The position numbers and the translations under genes were made by a program. Source: an uncultured Burkholderiales bacterium (GTDB lineage Bacteria; Pseudomonadota; Gammaproteobacteria; Burkholderiales; Burkholderiaceae_C). Taken from it: 37,161 nucleotides of DNA. The DNA is taken from NCBI GenBank assembly GCA_937891665.1, contig CALAGS010000246.1, forward strand, positions 1-37,161, written 5' to 3'. Under the pieces are notes generated by a model. That model saw nothing but the letters and a program-made list of their open reading frames with translations, was not told the DNA's origin and did no database searches. Positions within the stretch are counted from its first letter, which is position 1. Each line of letters starts with the position of its first letter. Shown here one piece after another: positions 7,686 to 16,114 of the stretch.

Positions 7686-9814
7686 TAAGGTTTGCGTGTC
7701 GATTCTGGTAAGACGGGCGAGCCAATGGCGGGCAGTCCAGGGCTGCTGTTGGGCGTGGCTTCCATTTGAACGCTGCGCATTTGTTCATAACGACTCAATG
7801 ACAAATTCTCTGTAGAAGCGCCATCACGCACAACAACAGGGCGCAAGAAGACCATCAGATTTGTTTTCTTTCGGCTTCGAGAATCGGCACGAAATAGGTT
7901 GCCAAACAATGGCACATCGCCCAAACCGGGCACACGTTCTTGACTGTTGCCAAAGTCATCTTGGAGCAAGCCACCCAGTACTACAATGCCGCCGTCTTCC
8001 ACCAGCACGCTGGACTCAATGGAGCGCTTGTTGGTAATGAGGCCTGTGGCAGAGTTGATGGAGGCCGGATCAAGCCGGCTGACCTCTTGGTAAATTTGCA
8101 ATTTGACGGTGCCGTTTTCGCTGATCTGTGGTTTCACCCGCAGCGTCAGGCCCACATCTTTTCGCTCAATGGTTTGAAACGGGTTGACCGAGCCAGCATT
8201 GGTGTTGTTGTTGGTGTACTGGCCTGTGACAAACGGCACGTTTTGGCCGATCACAATTTTGGCTTCTTCATTGTCCAAGGTTAAGAGGTTTGGCGTTGAA
8301 AGCACATTGCCATCGCCGGTAGTTTGTAAAAAACGAGCCAAAAAGCCGAGGACGTAGGTACCGTTGTTGTTGTGCGCGACCCCAAGATTGAGCCCGGAGG
8401 AGGGGGCTATATTGCCGCTGGCGCCTTGGGTGGCCAAGGAAATAAGGTTAGCACCACCGACTCTGAAGTTGGTACCTAGAAGGCCGATGTTGGTATCGCC
8501 TTTGCCACCCAAAGGACCTTGCCACTGCACACCAAACTCTGCGGCTTTTTCAGCACTGACTTCAGCGATCAAACTCTCGACAAAAACTTGCGCACGGCGC
8601 GCGTCAAGTTTGTCAATGACTGCGCGCAGTTGTCGATATTGAGGTTCCGGTGCCGTGATAATGAGCGAGTTGGTGGAGGGGTCGGCTTGAATTTGTCCGC
8701 CAGTGGAGGGTTGGCCGCCTGCGCTGTTGAAACTGGCGTTGGCACCCGCGCCACCTGCGGCGTTGTTGGCCGTGTTTGGCATGGCCGTGGCGGCATTGGC
8801 ACCTCCGGCAGCGCTACCTTGTGCAGCAATGGCTGCACGCAAAGTGGCTGCCAGTTTGGTGGAGTCGGCATTTTTCAAATAGACCACATGGATGTTGCCG
8901 CTGGCGGCGTTCGGCCCTTTGTCTGCCGGTTGGTCCAGTTGTGACACCAAAGATCTGGCCAGCGCCATGCGAGCCGAGTTGGCGGCGCGCAAGATGAGCG
9001 AGTTGCTTCGCGCCTCGGCCAACACCGTTGTTTTAAAAGTGGCATCGGTTTGGCCTGCCGCGGGTGCAGCACCGCTGGCGGCACCTGAGTCAAGCAAGCG
9101 TTGCAAGATAGGCACCAGATCAGTGGCCAAAGCATTCTTAAGGGGAATGACTTCTACGCCAGTGGCGTTGGCCACATCAAGTGCAGCAATGATGCGCGCC
9201 AAACGTTGCAGGTTGTCGGCGTAATCGGTGATGACCAAGGCATTGGTGCCGGGGTTCACATTGAGGGTGTTGTTGGGGCTGATGAGGGGGCGCAAAATGG
9301 GCACCAAATTGTTGGCACTTTCATGGTTCAGCTGAAAAATTTGTGTAACGATTTGACCATTCGAGGCCGGTACCGCGCCTGCAGACACACCGCCACTTTG
9401 CAGTTTGGCATCTGGCTCAGGAACCACCAAATACAAACCTGCCGACTCGACCAACGCAAAACTTTGCGTGCGCAATTGGGCTGCAAACAACCTGAGTGCT
9501 TGCGAAGGTGCCACGGGCACATTGCTGGTCAGGGTGATAGTGCCCTTGACCCGGGGGTCTACCACCACATTGTGGCCAGACAAGGTGGCCAAGGTTTTGG
9601 CCACCGCCTCAATCTCGGCATTGATGAAGTTCAATGTGACGGGTTCAGGAGATTTTTTGGCGGGCGATTTGCCGCTGGTTTTTTTGTTGGCTTGTGGAGC
9701 TTGTGCTGTGGCATGAACGGCCCCCAACACGAAGGGCAAGGCTATACCTAAACAGATGGCCCAGCGCGGCAAGCGCAATGTGAGGGTGTTGGAGAAATGT
9801 GTTTGTGAAGCCAT
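7685..9814 (-). CDS. gspD: T2SS outer-membrane secretin GspD
   Basis: The product is a 709-residue secretin, the outer-membrane channel of the type II system. A signal peptide ends near residue 39 (HATAQA). The N0 domain begins VTLNFINAEIEAVAKTLA, then N1-N3 ring domains with repeated NALVITDYADNLQRL-type motifs. The secretin core contains FLARFLQTTGDGNVLSTPNL and ends near VPLFGNLFRADSRSRKKTNL. A Gly/Ala/Asn-rich insert of about 50 residues interrupts N3 (about residues 335-390), a usual place for a flexible loop. The ATG at 9814 is preferred. A TTG three codons upstream (9823) would overlap the gspN stop. No GspS pilotin-binding domain is obvious at the C-terminus. Confidence 0.96.
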   Translation of the reverse strand: MASQTHFSNTLTLRLPRWAICLGIALPFVLGAVHATAQAPQANKKTSGKSPAKKSPEPVTLNFINAEIEAVAKTLATLSGHNVVVDPRVKGTITLTSNVPVAPSQALRLFAAQLRTQSFALVESAGLYLVVPEPDAKLQSGGVSAGAVPASNGQIVTQIFQLNHESANNLVPILRPLISPNNTLNVNPGTNALVITDYADNLQRLARIIAALDVANATGVEVIPLKNALATDLVPILQRLLDSGAASGAAPAAGQTDATFKTTVLAEARSNSLILRAANSARMALARSLVSQLDQPADKGPNAASGNIHVVYLKNADSTKLAATLRAAIAAQGSAAGGANAATAMPNTANNAAGGAGANASFNSAGGQPSTGGQIQADPSTNSLIITAPEPQYRQLRAVIDKLDARRAQVFVESLIAEVSAEKAAEFGVQWQGPLGGKGDTNIGLLGTNFRVGGANLISLATQGASGNIAPSSGLNLGVAHNNNGTYVLGFLARFLQTTGDGNVLSTPNLLTLDNEEAKIVIGQNVPFVTGQYTNNNTNAGSVNPFQTIERKDVGLTLRVKPQISENGTVKLQIYQEVSRLDPASINSATGLITNKRSIESSVLVEDGGIVVLGGLLQDDFGNSQERVPGLGDVPLFGNLFRADSRSRKKTNLMVFLRPVVVRDGASTENLSLSRYEQMRSVQMEATPNSSPGLPAIGSPVLPESTRKP

Positions 9815-9819
9815 GGTGT

Positions 9820-10692
9820 TCAACCTAGTGAAAGCAAGCTGCGCGCCCCTTGGCGCCGTCCGATGATGTTCAGCAAATTTGACAAAGCTGCTGCGTGCTC
9901 AGGCGCGGCAGAGGCTTCGCCCCGAAATTGAAGGCGTGAGCCTTGCCATTGACCTTGGCCGCTTAAAAGCAAACTGCCAGACTGTGTGGTCAAGGACAAG
10001 GAAGGCAAAGGGTTGGCGGCAGAAGCCCCCCCTAAAATGATTTGGTAAGTGCCCATGGGCTTGAGTGTGCTCAATTTGGACGACATGTTTTCTGCAGTGA
10101 GTCTGATCTCGCCTTGAAGCCAACTTGGCTGCGTACTTAAATTGACCCGCAATTGTTTGGTTTCCAATCTGAGGGTGCCTTCGGGTTCAAGGGTGTTCCA
10201 AGGCGCACCCAAACCACTTAACAAATGAGCAGGCCATTGAGATTGATGGTCGTCTACTTGCAATTGCCACGCTTGAAGACGCTCTGGGGCTTGCAATGAA
10301 AGCCGTGCGGCTTGGGTCATGCAGCAGATTGCGTTTAAATTGAAATTCAATTGAGGGTGATTGGCAGCATTCAATGACATGAACGTTTGCCATTGAATTC
10401 GTCCTGGCAATGCCAAGGCATCGCGACTGCCTTCACCCCCTGTCAAAACCAATTTGCCCGAGCCTTCCCAGACTGAACCCTTCACCTCTTGAAGTTGCAC
10501 TTGGCCAAGGGTTGCCTTGAGCAAAGCTTGCGCAAGCCATTGCGCTGGCAAATGAATGAGCAAAGCCATGAAGCCTCCCATGACAGCGCCGACCACGGCC
10601 CATGACCAGCCTCTTTGACTAGCTGGCGAGTGCAGCTTGGCTTTGGCGGTCAAGCCAAGATTCAAGCTGAAGGGTGATGGATTCGCGCGCAT
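9820..10692 (-). CDS. gspN: T2SS protein GspN
   Basis: A 290-residue type II secretion protein N. One N-terminal membrane anchor (WSWAVVGAVMGGFMALLIHL, about residues 35-54) is followed by a periplasmic domain. GspN is present in only some T2SS lineages, is usual in Burkholderiales/Xanthomonadales, and its role is poorly defined. Family-like features are the segment GQVQLQEVKGSVWEGSGKLVL and the C-terminal GEASAAPEHAAALSNLLNIIGRR. The ATG at 10692 follows the gspM stop (10695) directly. The frame is open 14 codons further upstream inside gspM, but that extension is less likely. It sits between gspM and gspD. Confidence 0.88.
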   Translation of the reverse strand: MRANPSPFSLNLGLTAKAKLHSPASQRGWSWAVVGAVMGGFMALLIHLPAQWLAQALLKATLGQVQLQEVKGSVWEGSGKLVLTGGEGSRDALALPGRIQWQTFMSLNAANHPQLNFNLNAICCMTQAARLSLQAPERLQAWQLQVDDHQSQWPAHLLSGLGAPWNTLEPEGTLRLETKQLRVNLSTQPSWLQGEIRLTAENMSSKLSTLKPMGTYQIILGGASAANPLPSLSLTTQSGSLLLSGQGQWQGSRLQFRGEASAAPEHAAALSNLLNIIGRRQGARSLLSLG

Positions 10693-10694
10693 CT

Positions 10695-11192
10695 TTATCC
10701 GCCCGGTAAACTCAAAATAAGCGCTCCACGCCAAAGTTCTTTGCTGTCTTTGGTGGCCGACCCAGAAGCCGAGAATTTTTGGAGATGCGCTTCAATGGGC
10801 ATCGCTTGTGACTGAGTCCTTGCCAATGCCACAAACTGCGCCAGTGAATCGGCAGACACACCACTCAGTGTGAGGGTAGCACGCGTGCCTTCGATGTTAA
10901 GCCTAGCGCCGTTGCCCAAAACTTCAGAGGCTGCTTTTTGCAAAAGGCTGGCGGCTTCATTGGGTTTGATGCGCGGTGATTTTTGCAAAGTCTGCGCTTG
11001 CGCTTGCATGGCTTTTAATTGCTGCGTTTGCGCATCGAGTTGCGTCAATTGAAGCGGCACTTCGCGCAAAGTTTTCAAAGCGGGTGCCAAGTTCCATGTC
11101 CAAAGCATAAGGGCCAGAAATAGGGTGACCAAGACCAAAAGCCGTTGGCGATCTTTTTCAGGAAGCGCTTGAAAAATATTGAAGAATTTCAT
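10695..11192 (-). CDS. gspM: T2SS inner-membrane protein GspM
   Basis: A 165-residue bitopic inner-membrane protein that partners GspL in the platform. Near the N-terminus, RLLVLVTLFLALMLWTWNLA is the single transmembrane helix (about residues 17-36). A coiled-coil-prone stretch follows (LREVPLQLTQLDAQTQQLKA), then the ferredoxin-like periplasmic domain with NIEGTRATLTLSGVSADSLA. The preferred ATG at 11192 lies 2 nt after the gspL stop. An in-frame ATG at 11228 would overlap gspL by 34 nt. Length is normal for the family. Confidence 0.92.
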   Translation of the reverse strand: MKFFNIFQALPEKDRQRLLVLVTLFLALMLWTWNLAPALKTLREVPLQLTQLDAQTQQLKAMQAQAQTLQKSPRIKPNEAASLLQKAASEVLGNGARLNIEGTRATLTLSGVSADSLAQFVALARTQSQAMPIEAHLQKFSASGSATKDSKELWRGALILSLPGG

Positions 11193-11194
11193 GC

Positions 11195-12448
11195 TCAAAA
11201 CCCTGCCTTCAAGCCCACGATGCGCCATTGCGCACCACTGAGTTGGGCGTCCAAGCCTTGGTTGCGTAGGGCCTTGGCAAACGCGCTGTTTTGTGCTTCA
11301 GTCAATTGCAAACCCTGAAGTCGTGTTTCGCCATTGCCTTGCACTTGATAGTCAAGGTTGGAAATGCTTTGACCCGCAGGCAAGGCCGCGCCCACTGCTT
11401 GCAGCACCCACTCCAAATCGCGTGCTGACACGGCACCTGAGTTGCGTTGCAAGCGTTCTAGTTCTTTGGCCATTTGCAGTGGCGCATCAACCAACGTGAC
11501 ATTGGGAAAACTTTGTGTGAAGATGGATTTTTGTAAATCTCTTTGCAACTTGACTTGGGCATTGAGTTGCCACGCCGCCACGTTCAGACCCACACATTGA
11601 GCCAGTACCAGCAAAGCCAAGCTCCAACGCGCAGGTTTCCATGCTTCACCTTTCGCAAAAGTTTGCCATAGCCGATTGGCTTTTTGAAGCCAGCGTGCTG
11701 AGCCATGTGCTGCAAATTCAAACTGCGCCAAGTCCCAATTGGCCGCGCCGGCTTTTGCATAGCGCTGAACGGCAGTGACCACTTCGATGCGCCATGTGTT
11801 GAAACGCTCCGCCACAGCAGCTTGATTGTGTGATTGCAATTGGCGCAAAGCATTTTGTGCAAGATCGGCCACAGCCGGATCGGCCTGGATGACAACTCGC
11901 GCTGGAATGTCTTGGGCATTGGGCAAAGACAGAAGCTGCTCGGTCCAATATTTCAAGCCAGCAAGAAGGGGCAAGCGCCATGCGCCTTGGGTGTTATTGA
12001 CCCAGAGCCAAGCGTCTTCTGGCGTACCGCTGACCCAAGCCGAAACCTCGCCCTTGAGGGTGCTAGGCGCCCACTCTGGCACGATGCGGTGCACTACATG
12101 GCCCATCACTTGTAGCTGGGCCAAGTGGTGCTTTAACCAGGCCTTGTTGCAAGCGGCCACCCAGCCTGGCGAGTTGGCCTCCCATTCAGCTTGCATGGAC
12201 AAATGCATGGCCTCGGGTTCATCAAGCAAGGGCTCTTCCATCAAACTTTGCAGCGCAGGGCTTAAGCGACTGGCTTGCTTTTGAAGACCCGCCGGCAAGC
12301 TGACCCGGTGCCAAGAAAGCGCCGCTGCTGGCACGATGGCCCAAATTTCTTTGTCGCGCGCGCCAGCCGTTTGAGTCGGCAAGACTGTTTTGGAATAGGG
12401 TGCGCCGCTTTCAGAGTGAAGCGGCAGCGTAAAAATGAGTGTGCTCAT
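11195..12448 (-). CDS. gspL: T2SS inner-membrane protein GspL
   Basis: A 417-residue GspL. The cytoplasmic actin-like domain (about residues 1-265) recruits GspE. A transmembrane helix at about 275-296 (WSLALLVLAQCVGLNVAAW) precedes a periplasmic ferredoxin-like domain that pairs with GspM. The ATG at 12448 gives the family-like start MSTLIFTLPL and overlaps the gspK stop as ATGA. The longer open frame to 12598 runs through gspK and is not expected to be used. The central region is weakly conserved, as usual in GspL, so identity rests on architecture and position together. Confidence 0.92.
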   Translation of the reverse strand: MSTLIFTLPLHSESGAPYSKTVLPTQTAGARDKEIWAIVPAAALSWHRVSLPAGLQKQASRLSPALQSLMEEPLLDEPEAMHLSMQAEWEANSPGWVAACNKAWLKHHLAQLQVMGHVVHRIVPEWAPSTLKGEVSAWVSGTPEDAWLWVNNTQGAWRLPLLAGLKYWTEQLLSLPNAQDIPARVVIQADPAVADLAQNALRQLQSHNQAAVAERFNTWRIEVVTAVQRYAKAGAANWDLAQFEFAAHGSARWLQKANRLWQTFAKGEAWKPARWSLALLVLAQCVGLNVAAWQLNAQVKLQRDLQKSIFTQSFPNVTLVDAPLQMAKELERLQRNSGAVSARDLEWVLQAVGAALPAGQSISNLDYQVQGNGETRLQGLQLTEAQNSAFAKALRNQGLDAQLSGAQWRIVGLKAGF

Positions 12449-13500
12449 GGCTGGCTTGATTGTAGAAGCGACTCGCGGTTCGGGGGCGGGAGTATTCCCG
12501 CAATTTTTTGCCGCCACACAAATGTCACATTGCCAGCGTCTCGCAAGATCAAGGCGGTTTCCTCTTGGGTTCGATCTTCCATGCGCAAACGCCCCCAAAC
12601 TTCAAAAAATCGCGTACCCACCGTGTGCCAACGCGCTTCCAGGGTTTTGCCGCCCAAGGCCTTGCTGGCGTCGGTTAAGTTGCTGAAATGCGCGCGCGTG
12701 CGCTGTTGCACAAATTGCTGTGCTGCGGCCAGATCTAGGCCGGGTACTGTGGCGTAAATCACTTCTGCACTGGCTGTGTTCAGATTAACGGGCGTGACCT
12801 CCGGCAAGATGGTGACATGGGGTGATAAGCGTTGCACGGTGTCTGCGCTCATTCCTAGCCATTGCAATTGTGTGATTTGTTGTGGAAGCAGGGAAGCGCC
12901 GCTGGCCATGCCCTGTGAGGGCTGACCCATTGCAGGGTTTGACAACCGGGCCGATTGGGCTGCTGCACGCCATGCTGCGGCCAGCCTTTCTAGCTCGGCG
13001 CGGGGCAAATCCAAGACATTAAAAAGCCGAACAAGGGCCAATTGCATGGGCTCGTTCATTTTGGCGCTGACTTTGCCGTCGCTGGCCTCAAACCAATTGG
13101 TCAAATTGATGCGGCTCTGTGCATCGGTGATTTGGCCCGACAAAAAGACTTCAGGGTCGCCCTCGCGAACTTGCTGATCTTGCGCCAGAAATGTCGACAG
13201 TTTGGCCTCCTTCAGAGGCAATGCCCAAGGCTCTGCCAAATGGTCTGCGTTGCTGCCAGTGTTGCCAGCAAAGCTCGCCAACGCATCTTCTCGCAAGATC
13301 AAACGAGACCAATCTAGGGCACCGTTTAAAAGCCAAGACGATTGCACCCGGTGGCGCTCTGCACTTTCTACTTCCACATGCCGCCATTGCTGCCACATCG
13401 CCACACTGGCCAGTGTGGCGACCAAGGTGACGACCAGCATGGCGCTGATGAGGGCTGCGCCGCTTTGAGCCTTGCGGTTTGAAGTCATGTGTGGGCTCAT
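12445..13500 (-). CDS. gspK: T2SS minor pseudopilin GspK
   Basis: A 351-residue minor pseudopilin that caps the pseudopilus tip with GspI and GspJ. The prepilin site is QSG|AALISAMLVVTLVATLAS (cleavage after G14). It lacks the Glu at mature position 5, which is the known hallmark of GspK. The large globular domain includes VNLNTASAEVIYATVPGLDL, the helix-hairpin-helix-like SAM/alpha insert typical of GspK. The start overlaps gspJ by ATGA; an alternative ATG lies four codons downstream (13488). The next gene, gspL, also overlaps by ATGA. Confidence 0.95.
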   Translation of the reverse strand: MSPHMTSNRKAQSGAALISAMLVVTLVATLASVAMWQQWRHVEVESAERHRVQSSWLLNGALDWSRLILREDALASFAGNTGSNADHLAEPWALPLKEAKLSTFLAQDQQVREGDPEVFLSGQITDAQSRINLTNWFEASDGKVSAKMNEPMQLALVRLFNVLDLPRAELERLAAAWRAAAQSARLSNPAMGQPSQGMASGASLLPQQITQLQWLGMSADTVQRLSPHVTILPEVTPVNLNTASAEVIYATVPGLDLAAAQQFVQQRTRAHFSNLTDASKALGGKTLEARWHTVGTRFFEVWGRLRMEDRTQEETALILRDAGNVTFVWRQKIAGILPPPNRESLLQSSQP

Positions 13501-14207
13501 TGTTTAGCCACCGTGAAAGTGGGTCGCACCCAGTCCAATGTCAATTTACCTTGCACTTGCGCGTTGTCAGCCAATTCAATGACCAAGCGAATGCCCTCTG
13601 GCAAAGCTGCTGAGTTGCTTGAATTGTTGGTGCCAGCGGTGTTGGCCGCGCTTGAAAGGGGGTTGCTCCACGCACCGTCGCGGTGGTAATAAATTTGCCA
13701 ACTGCGAATGGCGTGAACCAAAACTTCGTTCGCGTTGTTGGGCATGGGGTTGCCGGCCGATTCACCCCATACCTGCGCCAGTGTCCATGCTTGTGCCCAT
13801 GCGTCGCGTTGGGTGATCGGGGCCGATTGCCAACGTGTCCATTGGCCATTGCCAAGGGTCCACGCTACTACTTGCATACCCGCTTGTGGGTCTTGTGAAT
13901 GCTGCCTGGTGATGCGAAGCACACGCCCATCCCAGTCGAGTGCGGGTGTGTTTTGCAAAGTCACCATGTTGTCAAGATCGGTGCGCCATTGCGCCAAGCC
14001 GACTTGCCATGTTTGGTTGGCATCGCTGCGTGTTTGCAAGGCCACTTGCGCTTTGGACATGCCATCCAAACCACGCCAAGAAATGAGCGCCATGAGCGCC
14101 AAAATGGCGCTGGCCACCAGCACTTCAATCAAAGTGAAACCGGCAATGGCTTTGTGCTTGGAGGCTTTGCATTTTGGCGATTGAAATGCCAGATCACTGC
14201 TTGACAT
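13497..14207 (-). CDS. gspJ: T2SS minor pseudopilin GspJ
   Basis: A 236-residue minor pseudopilin. The class III prepilin signal ends IAG|FTLIEVLVASAILALMAL, with Glu5 present. The following RGLDGMSKAQ and WRTDLDNM regions are typical of GspJ. The ATG at 14207 shares one base with the gspI stop (TGATG). The frame also reads one codon further to a TTG at 14210, which is less likely. The leader before cleavage is about 22 residues, longer than in many pseudopilins. A low-complexity Ala/Asn/Ser patch (AANTAGTNNSSNSAA) lies in the C-terminal third. Confidence 0.95.
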   Translation of the reverse strand: MSSSDLAFQSPKCKASKHKAIAGFTLIEVLVASAILALMALISWRGLDGMSKAQVALQTRSDANQTWQVGLAQWRTDLDNMVTLQNTPALDWDGRVLRITRQHSQDPQAGMQVVAWTLGNGQWTRWQSAPITQRDAWAQAWTLAQVWGESAGNPMPNNANEVLVHAIRSWQIYYHRDGAWSNPLSSAANTAGTNNSSNSAALPEGIRLVIELADNAQVQGKLTLDWVRPTFTVAKQ

Positions 14208-14608
14208 CAATAGCGTCCCATCACCGTTGAGAGCTGAAGCAGGGGCGTACTTTCTAAGCCATTGCGCTGAACAACCTTGGCGTCAACTCTTCTGAAATTG
14301 GGGTTGGGTGTGACTTGCACGGACAAATTCACTTGCAAATCTAAGCCGGCTTGGAAGCAGCTGGCGCTGCTTTCTCCCACGGGTGGCACTTGCCTAGACA
14401 AGCGCAAGCGACTGAATTCGTTTTCGGCGCAAATTTGAGCCAACCATTGGGTGGATTGACGTGTCGCGTTTTTGCTCAACGCATCGGTTGAGCGCAAGCC
14501 CGCCATCAGTGCAATGGCCACAATGCCCAATGCCACCAACACTTCAATGAGGGTGAATCCCTGGTTGGATTGTGATTTGGGACGCACAGCGGCAGAGCAA
14601 AAATTCAT
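14207..14608 (-). CDS. gspI: T2SS minor pseudopilin GspI
   Basis: A 133-residue minor pseudopilin that forms the tip complex with GspJ and GspK. The prepilin motif is SNQG|FTLIEVLVALGIVAIAL, with Glu5 present. It contains the conserved QWLAQICAENEFSRLRL helix region, and length is normal. The ATG at 14608 overlaps the gspH stop as ATGA. The same frame is open a further 53 codons into gspH, but that stretch has no family similarity. It is followed by gspJ with a one-base overlap. Confidence 0.95.
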   Translation of the reverse strand: MNFCSAAVRPKSQSNQGFTLIEVLVALGIVAIALMAGLRSTDALSKNATRQSTQWLAQICAENEFSRLRLSRQVPPVGESSASCFQAGLDLQVNLSVQVTPNPNFRRVDAKVVQRNGLESTPLLQLSTVMGRY

Positions 14609-15042
14609 GGCGCTGCTCGCTTCACTGTAAAGGGCCTGAGCCCATCGGTGCTGACCCAAAGTTGCAAATCTTTCACACGCAGTGCAACGCTTTGAGGCCC
14701 GATGATAGGGTCGGGTCCTAAGACCACCAAAGCGTTGGAGGCCACTTGAATTTGTGGCGACAGCCATTGTTCTGAAAGTGTTTGAGGGGGCAAACCTTCA
14801 AACACAAAAGCGCTTGGCGCGCCACTGTTATTGAGCGACTGAGGGTGCCATTTCACGGGCACGCCGCTGGCCCTGGACCGTGCCCTTGCCGATTCAAACA
14901 GAGCTGCCAAACGCTCTGCATCTCGCTCCAACACGGTTTCAGCAGAGTCTCGCAAACTGAAGCTGACTGCGGCAGTGCCGATGGCAATCAGCGCAATGAC
15001 CACCAGCAATTCAATTAAGGTGAAGCCATGTGATGCACGCAT
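14605..15042 (-). CDS. gspH: T2SS minor pseudopilin GspH
   Basis: A 145-residue minor pseudopilin. A short leader (MRASHG) precedes FTLIELLVVIALIAIGTAAV with Glu5. The helix RDAERLAALFESARARSRASG is the GspH/FimT signature linking the core and tip of the pseudopilus. The C-terminal beta domain is short (LQLWVSTDGLRPFTV). It lies 6 nt downstream of gspG and overlaps gspI by 4 nt. Confidence 0.94.
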   Translation of the reverse strand: MRASHGFTLIELLVVIALIAIGTAAVSFSLRDSAETVLERDAERLAALFESARARSRASGVPVKWHPQSLNNSGAPSAFVFEGLPPQTLSEQWLSPQIQVASNALVVLGPDPIIGPQSVALRVKDLQLWVSTDGLRPFTVKRAAP

Positions 15043-15048
15043 CGGAAT

Positions 15049-15537
15049 TTATTGCCAGCTGCCAATGTCGGCATTCACACCTTCACCGCCCGATTGACCA
15101 TCTGCGCCCCACGACATGACGTCAATCTCGCCTTTGAGGCCCGGGTTGAGGTACTGATAAGGCCTGCCCCAAGGATCGGCCGGCAATTTGTCTAGGTAGC
15201 TTTTCCAGTTGGTGGGCACGGGCTCGGCTGACGGCCTGACCACCAAAGCTTGCAGACCTTGCTCGGCCGTGGGAAAGCGCTGGTTGTCGAGTTTGTAAAG
15301 TTTGAGGGCTTGGGTCAAATTGCCCACATCGGTGCGCGCCGCTGTGACTCGAGCATCGTCGGCACGGCCTAAAACGCTGGGCACCACCAAGGCTGCCAAG
15401 ATGCCAATGATGGCCAAAACCACCATGAGCTCAATCAAAGTGAAGCCGCGCTGTTTTTTGGCGTGGCTGTGCTGAAGTGGCTTTGGGGTGTTCAAATTCT
15501 GAACATCAGGGCTTGAATTGGAATTTTCTAATTTCAT
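15049..15537 (-). CDS. gspG: T2SS major pseudopilin GspG
   Basis: A 162-residue major pseudopilin, the main subunit of the periplasmic pseudopilus. The cleavage site is QRG|FTLIELMVVLAIIGILAA with Glu5. The body contains ARTDVGNLTQALKLYKLDN, LPADPWGRPYQYLNPG and the C-terminal calcium-site region SWGADGQSGGEGVNADI. It is the first gene of the minus-strand operon. The leader before cleavage is 31 residues, unusually long for GspG (typically about 6-10). No later in-frame ATG is available to shorten it. Confidence 0.97.
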   Translation of the reverse strand: MKLENSNSSPDVQNLNTPKPLQHSHAKKQRGFTLIELMVVLAIIGILAALVVPSVLGRADDARVTAARTDVGNLTQALKLYKLDNQRFPTAEQGLQALVVRPSAEPVPTNWKSYLDKLPADPWGRPYQYLNPGLKGEIDVMSWGADGQSGGEGVNADIGSWQ

Positions 15538-15576
15538 AGCAAAAAGGCTCTCTGCTTTTTTTCACACTTCTCCATC

Positions 15577-15605
15577 ATAATCCCCTCATGTTGCAAGTCA
15601 TTCAA
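15577..15605 (-). promoter_or_regulatory. Candidate promoter of the gspG operon
   Basis: On the minus strand, TTGAAT (15605-15600) and GATTAT (15582-15577) are spaced by 17 nt, about 40 nt upstream of the gspG start. The -35 lies inside the first codons of divergent gspC. The 50-bp gap between gspG and gspC must serve both directions. On the plus strand, CATAAT (15576-15581) overlaps the same -10, only 6 nt before the gspC start codon, so gspC could have an extremely short leader. The match is moderate only. Confidence 0.35.
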
Positions 15606-16073
15606 GGCCCCTCCAAATCCTTTTGGCCCGCGCTCTGTGCGCTGGGACTTGGGGCTTTGGCCGCTTACACAGCTGTTGCCTGGATTTTGCAAATTCAAAG
15701 CATTTCTGTGGCCCCTTCAGCGGTGCCCAACGCCACGCAAGCTGTGGTGCCTCCATCGGCTCAAAATGCCATTCAAAGCAGTCATGTGGCTGCGGCCTTA
15801 GGCGCGCCCAAAGCAGCGGAGGGTCAGTCTGGCGCCATTGTTGGCGCATCATCAGAACACCAATGGACCTTGTTGGGCGTGGTGGCCGGCGCTTCCGGTC
15901 GGGGCAGTGCGCTGTTGGCGGTCGACGGCCAGCCGCCGAAGGCCTATTTGCCTGGCCAAACAGTAGCGCCAGGCTGGGTTTTGCATTCTGTGGGGCACAG
16001 GCTTGCACGACTGGCGCCAAGCCAGCAAGGCACACCCACTGTCATTTTAGAACTGCCTAAAGCCGAAAATTAA
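15588..16073 (+). CDS. gspC: T2SS inner-membrane protein GspC (short form)
   Basis: A 161-residue GspC. After a short cytoplasmic tail, a transmembrane helix (about residues 13-34) leads through a Ala/Pro/Ser-rich linker to the homology region HR (about 91-155: WTLLGVVAGASGRGSALLAV, YLPGQTVAPGWVLHSV). HR contacts the secretin N0 domain. The C-terminal PDZ or coiled-coil domain of enterobacterial and Vibrio GspC (about 270-300 residues) is missing, so this is a short GspC. It is transcribed divergently from gspG and ends 41 nt from the convergent ilvA, across a palindrome. Identity rests on the HR motif and location. Confidence 0.88.
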   Translation: MLQVIQGPSKSFWPALCALGLGALAAYTAVAWILQIQSISVAPSAVPNATQAVVPPSAQNAIQSSHVAAALGAPKAAEGQSGAIVGASSEHQWTLLGVVAGASGRGSALLAVDGQPPKAYLPGQTVAPGWVLHSVGHRLARLAPSQQGTPTVILELPKAEN

Positions 16074-16087
16074 GCCAACGCGCAGAC

Positions 16088-16105
16088 AAAATCAGGCCTG
16101 ATTTT
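16088..16105. terminator. Bidirectional terminator between gspC and ilvA
   Basis: AAAATCAGG/CCTGATTTT is a perfect 18-bp palindrome between two convergent genes, ending in T4 on each strand. The helix is short and its GC core is only six pairs, so efficiency may be modest. Location supports use by both genes. Confidence 0.55.
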
Positions 16106-16114
16106 CTGCTGAAT

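Noticed and set aside
9101..9751. 216-codon open frame antisense to gspD
   Set aside because: Shadow of the secretin gene; low-complexity translation without a family match.
12448..12598. 50-codon N-terminal extension of GspL inside gspK
   Set aside because: No GspL similarity; the ATG at 12448 with ATGA coupling to gspK is the natural start.
15598..16060. Long alternative frames on both strands over gspC
   Set aside because: gspC is supported by its membrane helix and HR motif; the alternatives have no recognisable features.
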